Assembly (NCBI GenBank): GCA_964524965.1
Contig: CAZGDY010000050.1
Location: forward strand, 1 to 11,806
Length of the DNA: 11,806 nucleotides
Origin: Kmv34 sp964524965
GTDB lineage: Bacteria; Aerophobota; Aerophobia; Aerophobales; B3-G15
Direction of reading: 5' to 3'
The notes below the pieces were generated by a model, which did no database searches, had not been told where the DNA came from, and worked only from the letters and a program-made list of their open reading frames with translations. Position 1 is the stretch's first letter, and the number at the start of each line of letters is the position of its first letter. Positions 1-6,314 of this stretch are shown one piece after another. The position numbers and the translations under genes were made by a program.

Positions 1-630
1 GAAATAGCCGAGAAACTCTTTGCCAAGGCTCCGGATCTGACTTTATCCGAAAGGAAGGCGCTCGAAGATTTTATGTTCCACTGGATCATCAAGAGGTCGA
101 TAAAATTTGATCTTCCGATTCAGATCCATACCGGTTATTTCGCCGGAAACCGATGCTGGCTCAAGCGTGGAGACCCGCTGGCCCTCAATAATATCTTTCT
201 GCAGTATCCCGAAGCACGGTTTGTCATATTTCACGGTGGCTACCCCTGGACCGGCGAATTCATTGCCCTTGGTAAATCGTTCAGCAATGTGGCCCTCGAT
301 CTGGTCTGGCTACCCCAGATATCCAGGGAACGGGCGATCATCGTATTTGATGAGATGCTTGACTGTGTGCCATACAACAAGATTTTCTGGGGAGGAGACT
401 GTCAACTAATCGAGGAATCGACCGGTGCCCTTGAATTTGGACAGGATGTGGTGATACAGGTGTTGGCCAAAAGAATCGCCAGTGGCTCGATGAGCGAAGA
501 GATGGCGCAGGATATCATAAGGAAAATATTCCGGGAAAAAAAAGGTTTGGAAGTGTTTATCCTGCGGTTCTACAAAAATAAACTCTTGGTCCGAAAAATA
601 CCCCACTTGACAGTGCCAAGAAAAAACTGA
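1..630 (+). CDS. Amidohydrolase-family (COG2159-like) metal-dependent hydrolase, C-terminal part
   Basis: The frame is open from base 1 with no start, so this is the C-terminal 209 codons of a gene whose beginning lies left of the window. Visible family signatures are QIHTG (window codons 41-45, metal-binding His in a TIM-barrel strand), FHGGYPW (codons 77-83, second His) and WGGDC (codons 130-134, the Asp that usually holds the catalytic water or metal). A helical tail follows (codons ~137-175) of the kind usual in amidohydrolase-2 (PF04909) proteins, where enzymes act as hydrolases or decarboxylases on small ring or acyl substrates. The last ~30 codons, after IFRE and a run of eight A (537-544), look unlike the usual family ending, so a frameshift in the A-run or a changed terminus is possible. 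Base composition is clearly more GC-rich than the lysC-asd genes that follow, hinting at transfer or a contig join. The substrate is unknown. The family call is fairly sure, the specific reaction is not. Confidence 0.82.
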   Translation, partial: EIAEKLFAKAPDLTLSERKALEDFMFHWIIKRSIKFDLPIQIHTGYFAGNRCWLKRGDPLALNNIFLQYPEARFVIFHGGYPWTGEFIALGKSFSNVALDLVWLPQISRERAIIVFDEMLDCVPYNKIFWGGDCQLIEESTGALEFGQDVVIQVLAKRIASGSMSEEMAQDIIRKIFREKKGLEVFILRFYKNKLLVRKIPHLTVPRKN

Positions 631-748
631 ACCTCTTCTTAAGTTAATGATTGATGGGGGCAAAATTACGGAACCTTTTGCTTCACCTAAAAATATACGA
701 AAGTTTGTTCTTCAACAAATAAAAAAAACAAAAATCGATGGAGTGTAG
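611..748 (+). pseudogene. Orphan C-terminal reading-frame tail just before lysC
   Basis: A frame different from that of the amidohydrolase is open from just after a TGA at 608-610 to a TAG at 746-748 (45 codons). An internal ATG at 647 would give a 33-residue peptide (MIDGGKITEPFAS...). The peptide is basic, and its AT-rich codon use resembles lysC rather than the preceding gene. Its stop lies only three bases before the lysC TTG start, and the lysC ribosome-binding site is inside it, which is the spacing expected of an upstream operon partner. It has no good Shine-Dalgarno site of its own. I read it as the tail of a truncated gene whose body has been lost, by rearrangement or at an assembly join, but a real small ORF or chance cannot be excluded. 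I do not recognise the family. Confidence 0.3.
740..743 (+). promoter_or_regulatory. Ribosome-binding site selecting the TTG start of lysC
   Basis: GGAG lies eight bases before the TTG at 752. It supports the non-ATG start, because no ATG or GTG fits between this site and the essential KYGG motif at residues 7-10. The closer AGGA at 747-750 is too near the TTG to serve. Confidence 0.6.
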
Positions 749-751
749 GAA

Positions 752-1477
752 TTGGCTTTAATTGTACAAAAATATGGTGGCTCATCAGTAGCTACACCAC
801 AAAGAATTAAAAAAATAGCCGCTAGAATTGTAAAAACTAAAAAAGAGGGGCATCAATTAGTAGTAGTAGTTTCAGCAATGGGTAGTACTACGAATGATTT
901 AATTGAATTAATGGAAAAAATAAACCCCAACTCCCCTAAAAGAGAATTAGACCTGATTTTATCTACAGGGGAAACAATTTCAGCTGCCCTTTTAGCTGCT
1001 GCTATACATTTTGAAGGAGAGAAAGCCATTGCCTTTACCGCTTTTCAGGGTGGAATAATAACCGATGATATCCATACCAAAGCCCGCATCCAAAAGGTGA
1101 ACACTAAAAGAATTTTGGAGGAGCTCAACCGGGGAAAGATACTGGTAGTAGCAGGCTTTCAAGGTATAACTTCCGGGGACACCATTACTACACTGGGAAG
1201 AGGTGGGTCAGACACTACAGCAGTAGCTCTTGCTGCTGCGCTTAAAGCCAGTATCTGTGAAATTTATAGCGATGTAGAGGGGGTATTCACTGCTGATCCG
1301 CGAATTGTTCCTCAAGCTAAAAAAATTAAACAAATATCCTACGAAGAAATGCTTGAGTTAGCCAGCCTTGGTACCAAAGTCCTTCATTTAAGAGCTGTAG
1401 AAATAGCAAGAAAGTTTAAGGTCCCCTTATATATCTGTTCCAGTTTTAATGAAAAGAAAGGGACATTAGTTACTTAA
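752..1477 (+). CDS. lysC: Aspartokinase, stand-alone catalytic (amino-acid kinase) subunit
   Basis: This enzyme phosphorylates aspartate with ATP to give aspartyl phosphate, the first step toward lysine, threonine and methionine, in the cytoplasm. The 241 residues are a complete amino-acid-kinase domain: VQKYGGSSV (5-13, ATP/substrate lysine), VVVVSAMG (37-44), STGE (71-74), AGFQG (134-138), TTLGRGGSDTTA (146-157) and YSDVEGVFTADPR (172-184). The usual LGxKVLHPRAVE motif reads LGTKVLHLRAVE (207-218), so Leu213 replaces Pro. Ordinary monofunctional aspartokinases are about 400 residues and continue into two ACT domains. Here the protein stops at GTLVT, exactly where the linker to the ACT domains would begin, and those domains are a separate gene 41 bases downstream. 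The start is TTG, chosen from the GGAG at 740-743 and the position of the KYGG motif. It is probably transcribed with the ACT gene and asd. The enzyme identity is very secure. Confidence 0.95.
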   Translation: MALIVQKYGGSSVATPQRIKKIAARIVKTKKEGHQLVVVVSAMGSTTNDLIELMEKINPNSPKRELDLILSTGETISAALLAAAIHFEGEKAIAFTAFQGGIITDDIHTKARIQKVNTKRILEELNRGKILVVAGFQGITSGDTITTLGRGGSDTTAVALAAALKASICEIYSDVEGVFTADPRIVPQAKKIKQISYEEMLELASLGTKVLHLRAVEIARKFKVPLYICSSFNEKKGTLVT

Positions 1478-1507
1478 TCAATTAAAATTAAAAAATTCAA
1501 CTCACAA

Positions 1508-1513
1508 AGAGGA
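1508..1513 (+). promoter_or_regulatory. Ribosome-binding site of the separate ACT subunit
   Basis: AGAGGA sits five bases before the ATG at 1519. An in-frame TAA (1516-1518) touches that ATG, so translation must initiate here. Together with the TAA closing the kinase frame at 1475-1477, this shows that the ACT domains are a separately initiated gene and not a one-base frameshift of a single aspartokinase. Confidence 0.65.
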
Positions 1514-1518
1514 AATAA

Positions 1519-2064
1519 ATGAAATGGCCTAACTTCGAGGAAGAGCCTATGGAAGGCTTTGTGGTAGCCGGAGTAGCTCTTAATGAAAAAGAGGCAAAAA
1601 TAACTGCCCGAGGAGTACCAGATAAACCCGGTATTGCTGGGTTTATCTTTGGTGAATTAGCTGATAAAAATATAAACGTAGATATGATTATTCAAAGCAG
1701 CCCCCAACAGGAAAAAAATACAATATCCTTTACCATCGATAAAAAAGATCTATCTGAGACAAAAAAAATTATGGAAAACATAAAATTAAATCTTTCAATA
1801 GAAAAAATAAGCTATGACCCTGACATGGCAAAAGTATCTATCGTGGGAGCAGGAATGCAATCTCACCCAGGAGTAGCCGCTAAAATGTTTGCTTGCCTGG
1901 GTGAAGCCGGAATAAATATTGATATGATATCTACCTCAGAGATCAAGATTTCTTGTGCAATAAAGAAAAAAGAAGGGGAAAAGGCAGTGAGAGTTATCCA
2001 TCAAGCTTTTGAATTAAATAAAGAAGAAAAAAATAAAGAGCATCGGAAAGAAAAAAGTGAGTAG
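1519..2064 (+). CDS. Aspartokinase regulatory subunit with two ACT domains
   Basis: These 181 residues match the C-terminal half of monofunctional aspartokinases and contain no kinase domain. ACT domain 1 (about 27-95) has GVPDKPGIAG and NINVDMIIQ. ACT domain 2 (about 104-167) has VSIVGAGMQSHPGVAAKMF and the STSEIKIS stretch (138-145) that in homologues helps form the allosteric amino-acid site. A charged Lys/Glu-rich tail (168-181) follows. By family knowledge, paired ACT domains bind lysine and/or threonine and impose feedback inhibition, so this protein probably assembles with the catalytic subunit encoded just upstream. In Bacillus LysC a beta subunit of this composition is made from an internal in-frame start. 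Here the two parts are fully separate genes with different frames. A second ATG at 1549 (MEGFVV) is a less likely start, as it lacks an equally good site. The last codons overlap the asd start, suggesting translational coupling. Confidence 0.92.
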   Translation: MKWPNFEEEPMEGFVVAGVALNEKEAKITARGVPDKPGIAGFIFGELADKNINVDMIIQSSPQQEKNTISFTIDKKDLSETKKIMENIKLNLSIEKISYDPDMAKVSIVGAGMQSHPGVAAKMFACLGEAGINIDMISTSEIKISCAIKKKEGEKAVRVIHQAFELNKEEKNKEHRKEKSE

Positions 2065-3073
2065 TGACTACAATGTAGCTGTGGTAGGAGCAACAGGCGC
2101 AGTTGGAGAGGAAATGTTTAAAATTCTTGCTCAAAGAAATTTTCCTATTAAAAATCTAAGAGCGTTTGCTTCTCAAAGGTCCCAGGGGAAAATAATCAAA
2201 TTTAAGCAAGAGAAAATAAAGGTGGAAAATCCTACCTCTTCCTCATTAAAAAATATTGACATAGCCTTATTTTCTGCTGGTGCTTCTGTATCCAAAGAAC
2301 TTTCTCCTCAATTTGTCAGAAAAGGAGCAGTGGTAGTGGATAATAGTAGTGCTTTTCGGATGGATGAGGAGATTCCTCTGATCGTTCCCGAGGTAAACTC
2401 TCACGCAGCAAAAAAACATAAAGGAATCATCGCTAACCCCAACTGCTCTACTATTCAATTAGTAGTTGCTATAAATCCTCTTCACCAAAAAACCAAAATA
2501 AAACGTATGATAATATCTACTTTTCAGGCAGTATCTGGTACTGGAAGAGAAGCAATCATAGAACTTAAGAAACAAACTGAGGATTACTTGATGGGGAAAA
2601 ACCTTATAAAAAAAGTTTACCCCCATCAAATCGCCTTTAACCTTTTACCCCATATTGGTAGTTTCTTAGCTTCCGGCTACACCGAGGAAGAGATAAAACT
2701 AATGGATGAAACCAGAAAAATAATGGAGGATAACTCTATTAAAATAACATCTACCTGTGTAAGAGTGCCTGTGTTTATCTCACACTCAGAAGCGGTAACC
2801 TTAGAAACTGAAAAAAATTTATCAGTTAATGAGGTTAGAAAAATTTTAGCCAAAGCTCCGGGGGTGGTGGTAGAGGATGAGGTTGAAAACAACCTTTATC
2901 CCTTACCCATTAATGCTCAAGGAAAAAACGAAGTTTTTGTAGGAAGAATAAGAAAGGATGAATCTGCACCCAACAGCATAAACATGTGGGTTGTTTCAGA
3001 TAACTTGCGCAAAGGAGCTGCTTTAAATACCATTCAAATTGCAGAACTGCTTATCGAAAAGGGATGGGTGTGA
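2057..3073 (+). CDS. asd: Aspartate-semialdehyde dehydrogenase
   Basis: It reduces aspartyl phosphate with NADPH to aspartate semialdehyde, the branch point for lysine/diaminopimelate and homoserine. The 338-residue length is normal for the family. The N-terminal Rossmann motif is GATGAVGEEM (11-20). The active-site cysteine is Cys130 in NPNCSTIQL, and the C-terminal catalytic and substrate-binding region includes CVRVPVFISHSEAV (234-247) with Arg236 and His243. The start is GTG at 2057, preceded by GGAAAG (2045-2050), and overlaps the ACT gene by eight bases, so the two are probably translationally coupled. In many bacteria dapA or hom follows. Here the next gene is on the opposite strand, and the 91-base gap holds no convincing terminator. 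Identification is very secure. Confidence 0.97.
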   Translation: MSSDYNVAVVGATGAVGEEMFKILAQRNFPIKNLRAFASQRSQGKIIKFKQEKIKVENPTSSSLKNIDIALFSAGASVSKELSPQFVRKGAVVVDNSSAFRMDEEIPLIVPEVNSHAAKKHKGIIANPNCSTIQLVVAINPLHQKTKIKRMIISTFQAVSGTGREAIIELKKQTEDYLMGKNLIKKVYPHQIAFNLLPHIGSFLASGYTEEEIKLMDETRKIMEDNSIKITSTCVRVPVFISHSEAVTLETEKNLSVNEVRKILAKAPGVVVEDEVENNLYPLPINAQGKNEVFVGRIRKDESAPNSINMWVVSDNLRKGAALNTIQIAELLIEKGWV

Positions 3074-3164
3074 AACATCTTCATTCTTCCCCGTATTCAT
3101 CACTCCGATAAATAAAGTATCTTAAATATACTCATTTAAAGCTCTGTAATATGTTTTTACTTAA

Positions 3165-3611
3165 TTAATTATACGCTATACGGGTCTTCTCGTCCGACAT
3201 AGTGGACTCAAGAAGTGGCTTCCACACAGGATTATCCCAGGTTTTCAGATGCCTGTGCATATCAAGATATTTCTGCGGAATGGGATGTGTTCCGATCACG
3301 ACTTTTACATCATAGCGTTTTTCCAGAAAATCCTTAAAGGTATGGATATAAGGACAAGGTGGATAACCAACAATAAGACCAGTAGCTAAGTGGATAAACT
3401 GCGCTCCGTTCTTAATCATTTCTTCACCAGCATATTCAATGTTTCCACCCGGACATCCATTGCAAGTAGTATAACCAACTAATTCTAATTCAGTATCAGT
3501 ATATTTACTAAAGGCACCTTCCTTGTTTTCCATTGCCCGAAAACATTTCCCACCAGCGCAACAGCGATAGCGATCACAAATGATAATACCTATCTTTGTT
3601 ATTGTACTCAT
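3165..3611 (-). CDS. CGGC-domain protein, cysteine-rich, putative metal binding
   Basis: This small cytoplasmic protein (148 residues) has the pattern of the CGGC family: an N-terminal IGIIICDRYRCCAGGKC stretch (8-24), a central TTCNGCPGG motif (49-57, the variant that gives the family its name), and a C-terminal half with YPPCPY and VVIGTHPIP. The many cysteines (C13, C17, C18, C24, C51, C54, C85) suggest metal or redox chemistry. The family has no established biochemical function that I can name. The start is ATG at 3611 with GGAGT a few bases upstream. It lies 125 bases downstream of the QueG-like iron-sulfur gene in the same direction and is probably the last gene of the minus-strand run, converging on asd. 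Family call fairly sure, role unknown. Confidence 0.8.
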   Translation of the reverse strand: MSTITKIGIIICDRYRCCAGGKCFRAMENKEGAFSKYTDTELELVGYTTCNGCPGGNIEYAGEEMIKNGAQFIHLATGLIVGYPPCPYIHTFKDFLEKRYDVKVVIGTHPIPQKYLDMHRHLKTWDNPVWKPLLESTMSDEKTRIAYN

Positions 3612-3736
3612 TTTTACTCCTAAGAAATTTAATTGATTATCACATCAGCTACCTAACATTAGATCAGGATAACTATGATTAACTTTGAATTCCACACCTA
3701 TTGCTTTCCTTTTAAGAAAAAACAAATGATATATCT

Positions 3737-4774
3737 TTAATTCACTTCTGAGACAATCCTGACTATCCTGTTTCCTTGCTCATCAAACTTAACCACCACT
3801 TCTCGCCCTTCTTCGTCCAGTTCAACCACACCTGATTGAAACAAGAGATTCATCCATTTTTTGCGTATCTCCAGCGGGCCGCTGCATACTGTAGCACATT
3901 GTTGGCAGGTCGTCTTGCCACTTTCTCGGGGACGGTCTAATACTCCCCGGGACCCGAAAGTAAGATTGCGTGTGGACGCAATATTAGCTGGGTCGTCTCT
4001 CAAACACGCAAAAAGCCTCGGCAACCCCTCAGTAGTGTCCGGCAGAATGGTTTTCCCCGTAGACCAGGAACTCCATTTTCCCTCCTTTGGAAGACCGGTA
4101 AACCCTCCGCAACCAATGACACATCGCAAGTCACCTTGTTTTTTGTTGTAAATGAATTGTTTCCCACCGATTTTCACGCTGGTTTGTTCTCTCTTGCTGA
4201 TAAATTCTACGGGGCAAACACGCGCACAGATATGACAATTATCACAAAGGGTCTCTTCCATAAGGCTGTCGGGTTCCAGAAGGGCATTAGTAAGAACGCC
4301 TCCCAGAGAAATATTCGACCAGTATCCGGGTACCATCACATTTCCGCTCCAACCGAAAGTTCCCACCCCCGCACCAACAGCCATGTAGCGTAAAGATAAA
4401 GGAGGCTTCACATCGTGATCAGGCAGCTCCTTTCCGAAAGTGTGATCGGGGCGATATATTCCATTGGGAACGATGGCGTGAGCCATGAATCCAGCGTCTT
4501 TTAGGCGATTCGCAATCATATTTGCGATACGATATATCTCGTGCTCAATATGGTACATTTTGTCTCTTATAACCATTCGGGTTACCTTACCCAGATAGTC
4601 CGCAATCCAGTCGGTGCCGTTAGCCACCGCGAATGAAATCACGGCATTAGCCCAGGGACAAAGATACTGCATATCTGCAGATGGCGGCGCCTCTAAAAAA
4701 GCTTCTCTGCGAGCAATTCCAGCCCGAATAGCTCCTTCTTTGAGGGCCAGTTCTTTCAGTTTAATTTCCAGCAT
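3737..4774 (-). CDS. 4Fe-4S protein related to epoxyqueuosine reductase (QueG) and reductive dehalogenases
   Basis: About 345 residues (numbered here from the alternative GTG at 4780, which adds two). The order of elements resembles the QueG/RdhA superfamily. A YLCPWANAVISFA strand occurs at 39-51 and a glycine-rich GAGVGTFGWSGN segment at 136-147, like the QueG GLGWIGKN region. A classical CX2CX2CX3CP cluster motif is at C179/C182/C185/C189. Later cysteines are C220, C224, C259 and a CQQCATVC motif (292-299), which is followed by Ser-Gly and not the usual Pro. The family carries two 4Fe-4S clusters and often cobalamin for reductive C-O or C-halogen cleavage. No twin-arginine signal is present, so a cytoplasmic location is expected. 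It is unlikely to be QueG itself, because the C-terminal HEAT-like repeats are absent and the sequence diverges widely. The ATG at 4774 was chosen because GGAGA directly abuts the GTG but lies six bases from the ATG. Function is inferred only at superfamily level. Confidence 0.75.
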   Translation of the reverse strand: MLEIKLKELALKEGAIRAGIARREAFLEAPPSADMQYLCPWANAVISFAVANGTDWIADYLGKVTRMVIRDKMYHIEHEIYRIANMIANRLKDAGFMAHAIVPNGIYRPDHTFGKELPDHDVKPPLSLRYMAVGAGVGTFGWSGNVMVPGYWSNISLGGVLTNALLEPDSLMEETLCDNCHICARVCPVEFISKREQTSVKIGGKQFIYNKKQGDLRCVIGCGGFTGLPKEGKWSSWSTGKTILPDTTEGLPRLFACLRDDPANIASTRNLTFGSRGVLDRPRESGKTTCQQCATVCSGPLEIRKKWMNLLFQSGVVELDEEGREVVVKFDEQGNRIVRIVSEVN

Positions 4775-4780
4775 TTTCAC

Positions 4781-4785
4781 TCTCC
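4781..4785 (-). promoter_or_regulatory. Ribosome-binding site deciding the start of the iron-sulfur protein
   Basis: On the minus strand GGAGA immediately precedes GTG (4780) and stands six bases before ATG (4774). Zero spacing to the GTG makes the ATG the better start. Confidence 0.55.
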
Positions 4786-4955
4786 TTTTTTGAGTGTACA
4801 GCTACCCAAGAACATGGTAAAGATGATTAGTGTCAAAAAAAATCTAAAATAAATAGTATATTTTCAAGAGATAGCTTCCTAAAAAACCGCTTCTCCGATA
4901 ATCGGTGTGATGATGACAATCTCATCAATTATTTACTTATCCCTCTCAACTCAAT

Positions 4956-5381
4956 TTATACCCGTTCCCAAACCAAACGAAAAGTTTGTTCTACGCCGTC
5001 AACTAAAGCTGGAGAAGTACTCAAAGACAATTTATTATCCTCCAATTTAAAAATACGTTTCTGGCCAACAGCAACCCAATTCGGGAATAAGCTTAATTCA
5101 ATGTGATGAATAATTGCATCTCCTTGAATTTCATATTTCCCGCAATAGGAAATATAGGTACCGGCGGCAGCTGCTTTTTCCTCAGTGGTTCCTCCTTTCA
5201 TATCTCCAGAAATAAATTTAGAACGATTAGCACTCATAACAGATACCGACATGTACCCGTCCTCGTTATACATAATATAACCCACCGTATTTTTGCCCCA
5301 GGGATCAGTAACCTGACCATCCACAGTTCTGGACTTGAAAGATATTAACCTCCAGGTACCTATTAAAGATATTTCTTTCAT
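4956..5381 (-). CDS. Lipocalin-like domain protein (Lipocalin_5 type)
   Basis: These 141 residues form a single beta-rich domain beginning with LIGTWRLISFKSR (6-18), then GYIMYNEDGYMSVSVMSANR (34-53). It ends with repeated short strands (KRIFKLEDNKLSLSTSP, FRLVWERV). The GTWRLxS opening and the 'GxxMYxxDGYMS' segment are typical of the small lipocalin-like family often found beside catabolic or biosynthetic enzymes. Members are thought to bind small hydrophobic ligands, and a few are suspected catalysts. There is no signal peptide, so it should be cytoplasmic. GGAGT precedes the ATG. The stop codon of a decayed reading frame (5385-5387) lies three bases before its ATG, so its ribosome-binding site lies inside that older coding tail. 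Ligand unknown. Confidence 0.8.
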   Translation of the reverse strand: MKEISLIGTWRLISFKSRTVDGQVTDPWGKNTVGYIMYNEDGYMSVSVMSANRSKFISGDMKGGTTEEKAAAAGTYISYCGKYEIQGDAIIHHIELSLFPNWVAVGQKRIFKLEDNKLSLSTSPALVDGVEQTFRLVWERV

Positions 5382-5384
5382 TTT

Positions 5385-5519
5385 TTACTCCTTTTTGTCA
5401 TCATAAATAATAATTCCGAGTTCACCGGCATCCTGATCAGAAAATCTCTTTAGCTTCAACCACCAAGTTAAAAAACCTGTTTTATTTTTATTTGGCGGGA
5501 TATTTAAAAATTTGCCACC
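5385..5519 (-). pseudogene. Coding remnant, second half of the segment repeated at 9117-9270
   Basis: Between the hydrolase stop and the lipocalin start, a minus-strand frame of about 44 codons ends at TAA (5385-5387). Its peptide contains GFLTWWLK, KRFSDQDA and ELGIIIYD. The copy at 9117-9240 encodes GFLIWRLK, RRFSGRDA and ELGIIIYD in the corresponding frame. The nucleotide match is around three-quarters over ~100 bases, and the length difference between copies is a multiple of three. It has no start codon or ribosome-binding site at its beginning, which abuts the hydrolase stop. I do not recognise the family. It appears to be the tail of a gene interrupted or lost during the rearrangement that placed the DUF4438 and hydrolase genes here. 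Confidence 0.5.
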
Positions 5520-6278
5520 CTACGACAGAGTGTTTTGAATAAATTTCAGCGTCTCCCTGGCAATTAATTCTTTATCATTGTCCAGGGTAGCCACATGATA
5601 AGAGTTTTCTAACCAGAACAATCGTTTGTTTTTGGTACCAATTTTTTCGATGATAAAAGGTGCATTATCCGGAATCACGACATGATCATCTCGCGACTGA
5701 AAAACTAAAGTAGGGCAATTAACTCTGGGTAACAGTTCCTTGGTAACGCTCATTAAAGTATAAAGTTGCCGAATGGCCGGTACGGGAATATTTTTGTAGT
5801 ATAATTCCCACACATCTGGCTTTTTAATATCACCGCCAATTGTAGGAATAGTAGCTGGAGCGTTAACCATAAAAACCAAGGAAGCCCAATCAGGATTGTC
5901 AGAAAATACCACACCATTAATTGGAATTGCACCTTTAATTATATCAGGATACATTGCCGCCATATATAAGGTTAAGGTTCCTCCCATGGAAAGGCCTGTT
6001 ATAAAAATCTGTGAACATCTCTCGCGTAAAGTTTCTAAACCCGCTTCTACGCTTCTAACCCAATCTTCGGCCGAAGATTGAGCCATATCTTCAACCGAGG
6101 TACCGTGCCCTTTAAGACGTGGCCCAACCACAGTTAACCCACCTTCCTTAGCTAGAAATTCACCCAGAAAATGCACGCTCTGCGTGGTTCCGGTAAAGCC
6201 ATGCAAAACCAGGCATCCCACTGCACTCCCTTCAAAAAAGAAAGATTCTGCATCAGTCATTACCCGTATTTTAGACAT
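5520..6278 (-). CDS. Alpha/beta hydrolase, carboxylesterase / monoacylglycerol-lipase type
   Basis: The 252 residues are close to the ~250 typical of Est30-like carboxylesterases. The oxyanion-side motif HGFTG is at 26-30 and the nucleophile elbow GLSMGG at 95-100, with catalytic Ser97. Asp198 lies in FQSRDDHVV (193-201) and His228 in NSYHVATLDND (225-235). The last is the characteristic C-terminal signature of this esterase subfamily. A cap region lies between about 125 and 170. It probably hydrolyses carboxylic esters of short to medium acyl chains in the cytoplasm. Its start is ATG at 6278 with GGGAGT about ten bases upstream, and it follows the DUF4438 gene by 36 bases, so those two are likely co-transcribed. 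The pair sits between two halves of a sequence that is continuous downstream of OYE B. The natural ester is unknown. Confidence 0.9.
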   Translation of the reverse strand: MSKIRVMTDAESFFFEGSAVGCLVLHGFTGTTQSVHFLGEFLAKEGGLTVVGPRLKGHGTSVEDMAQSSAEDWVRSVEAGLETLRERCSQIFITGLSMGGTLTLYMAAMYPDIIKGAIPINGVVFSDNPDWASLVFMVNAPATIPTIGGDIKKPDVWELYYKNIPVPAIRQLYTLMSVTKELLPRVNCPTLVFQSRDDHVVIPDNAPFIIEKIGTKNKRLFWLENSYHVATLDNDKELIARETLKFIQNTLS

Positions 6279-6314
6279 TTTAAATTTACTCCCTTTTTAA
6301 TTTATTTTTTCTCC

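Noticed and set aside
1475..1521. Split aspartokinase as a simple one-base frameshift error
   Set aside because: Both frames are closed in the spacer: TAA at 1475-1477 and TGA at 1520-1522 in the kinase frame, TAA at 1516-1518 in the ACT frame. The ACT gene also has its own ribosome-binding site. A single indel would not restore one frame.
3074..3164. Hairpin AGTAT/ATACT between the convergent asd and CGGC genes as a bidirectional terminator
   Set aside because: It is a short AT-only stem with a 7-base loop and no T-run directly after it on either strand. It is indistinguishable from AT-rich background.
4881..4906. Possible minus-strand terminator between the lipocalin-like and Fe-S genes (ACCG/CGGT stem then a T-run)
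   Set aside because: The stem is only four base pairs with a 13-base loop. It is too weak to claim.
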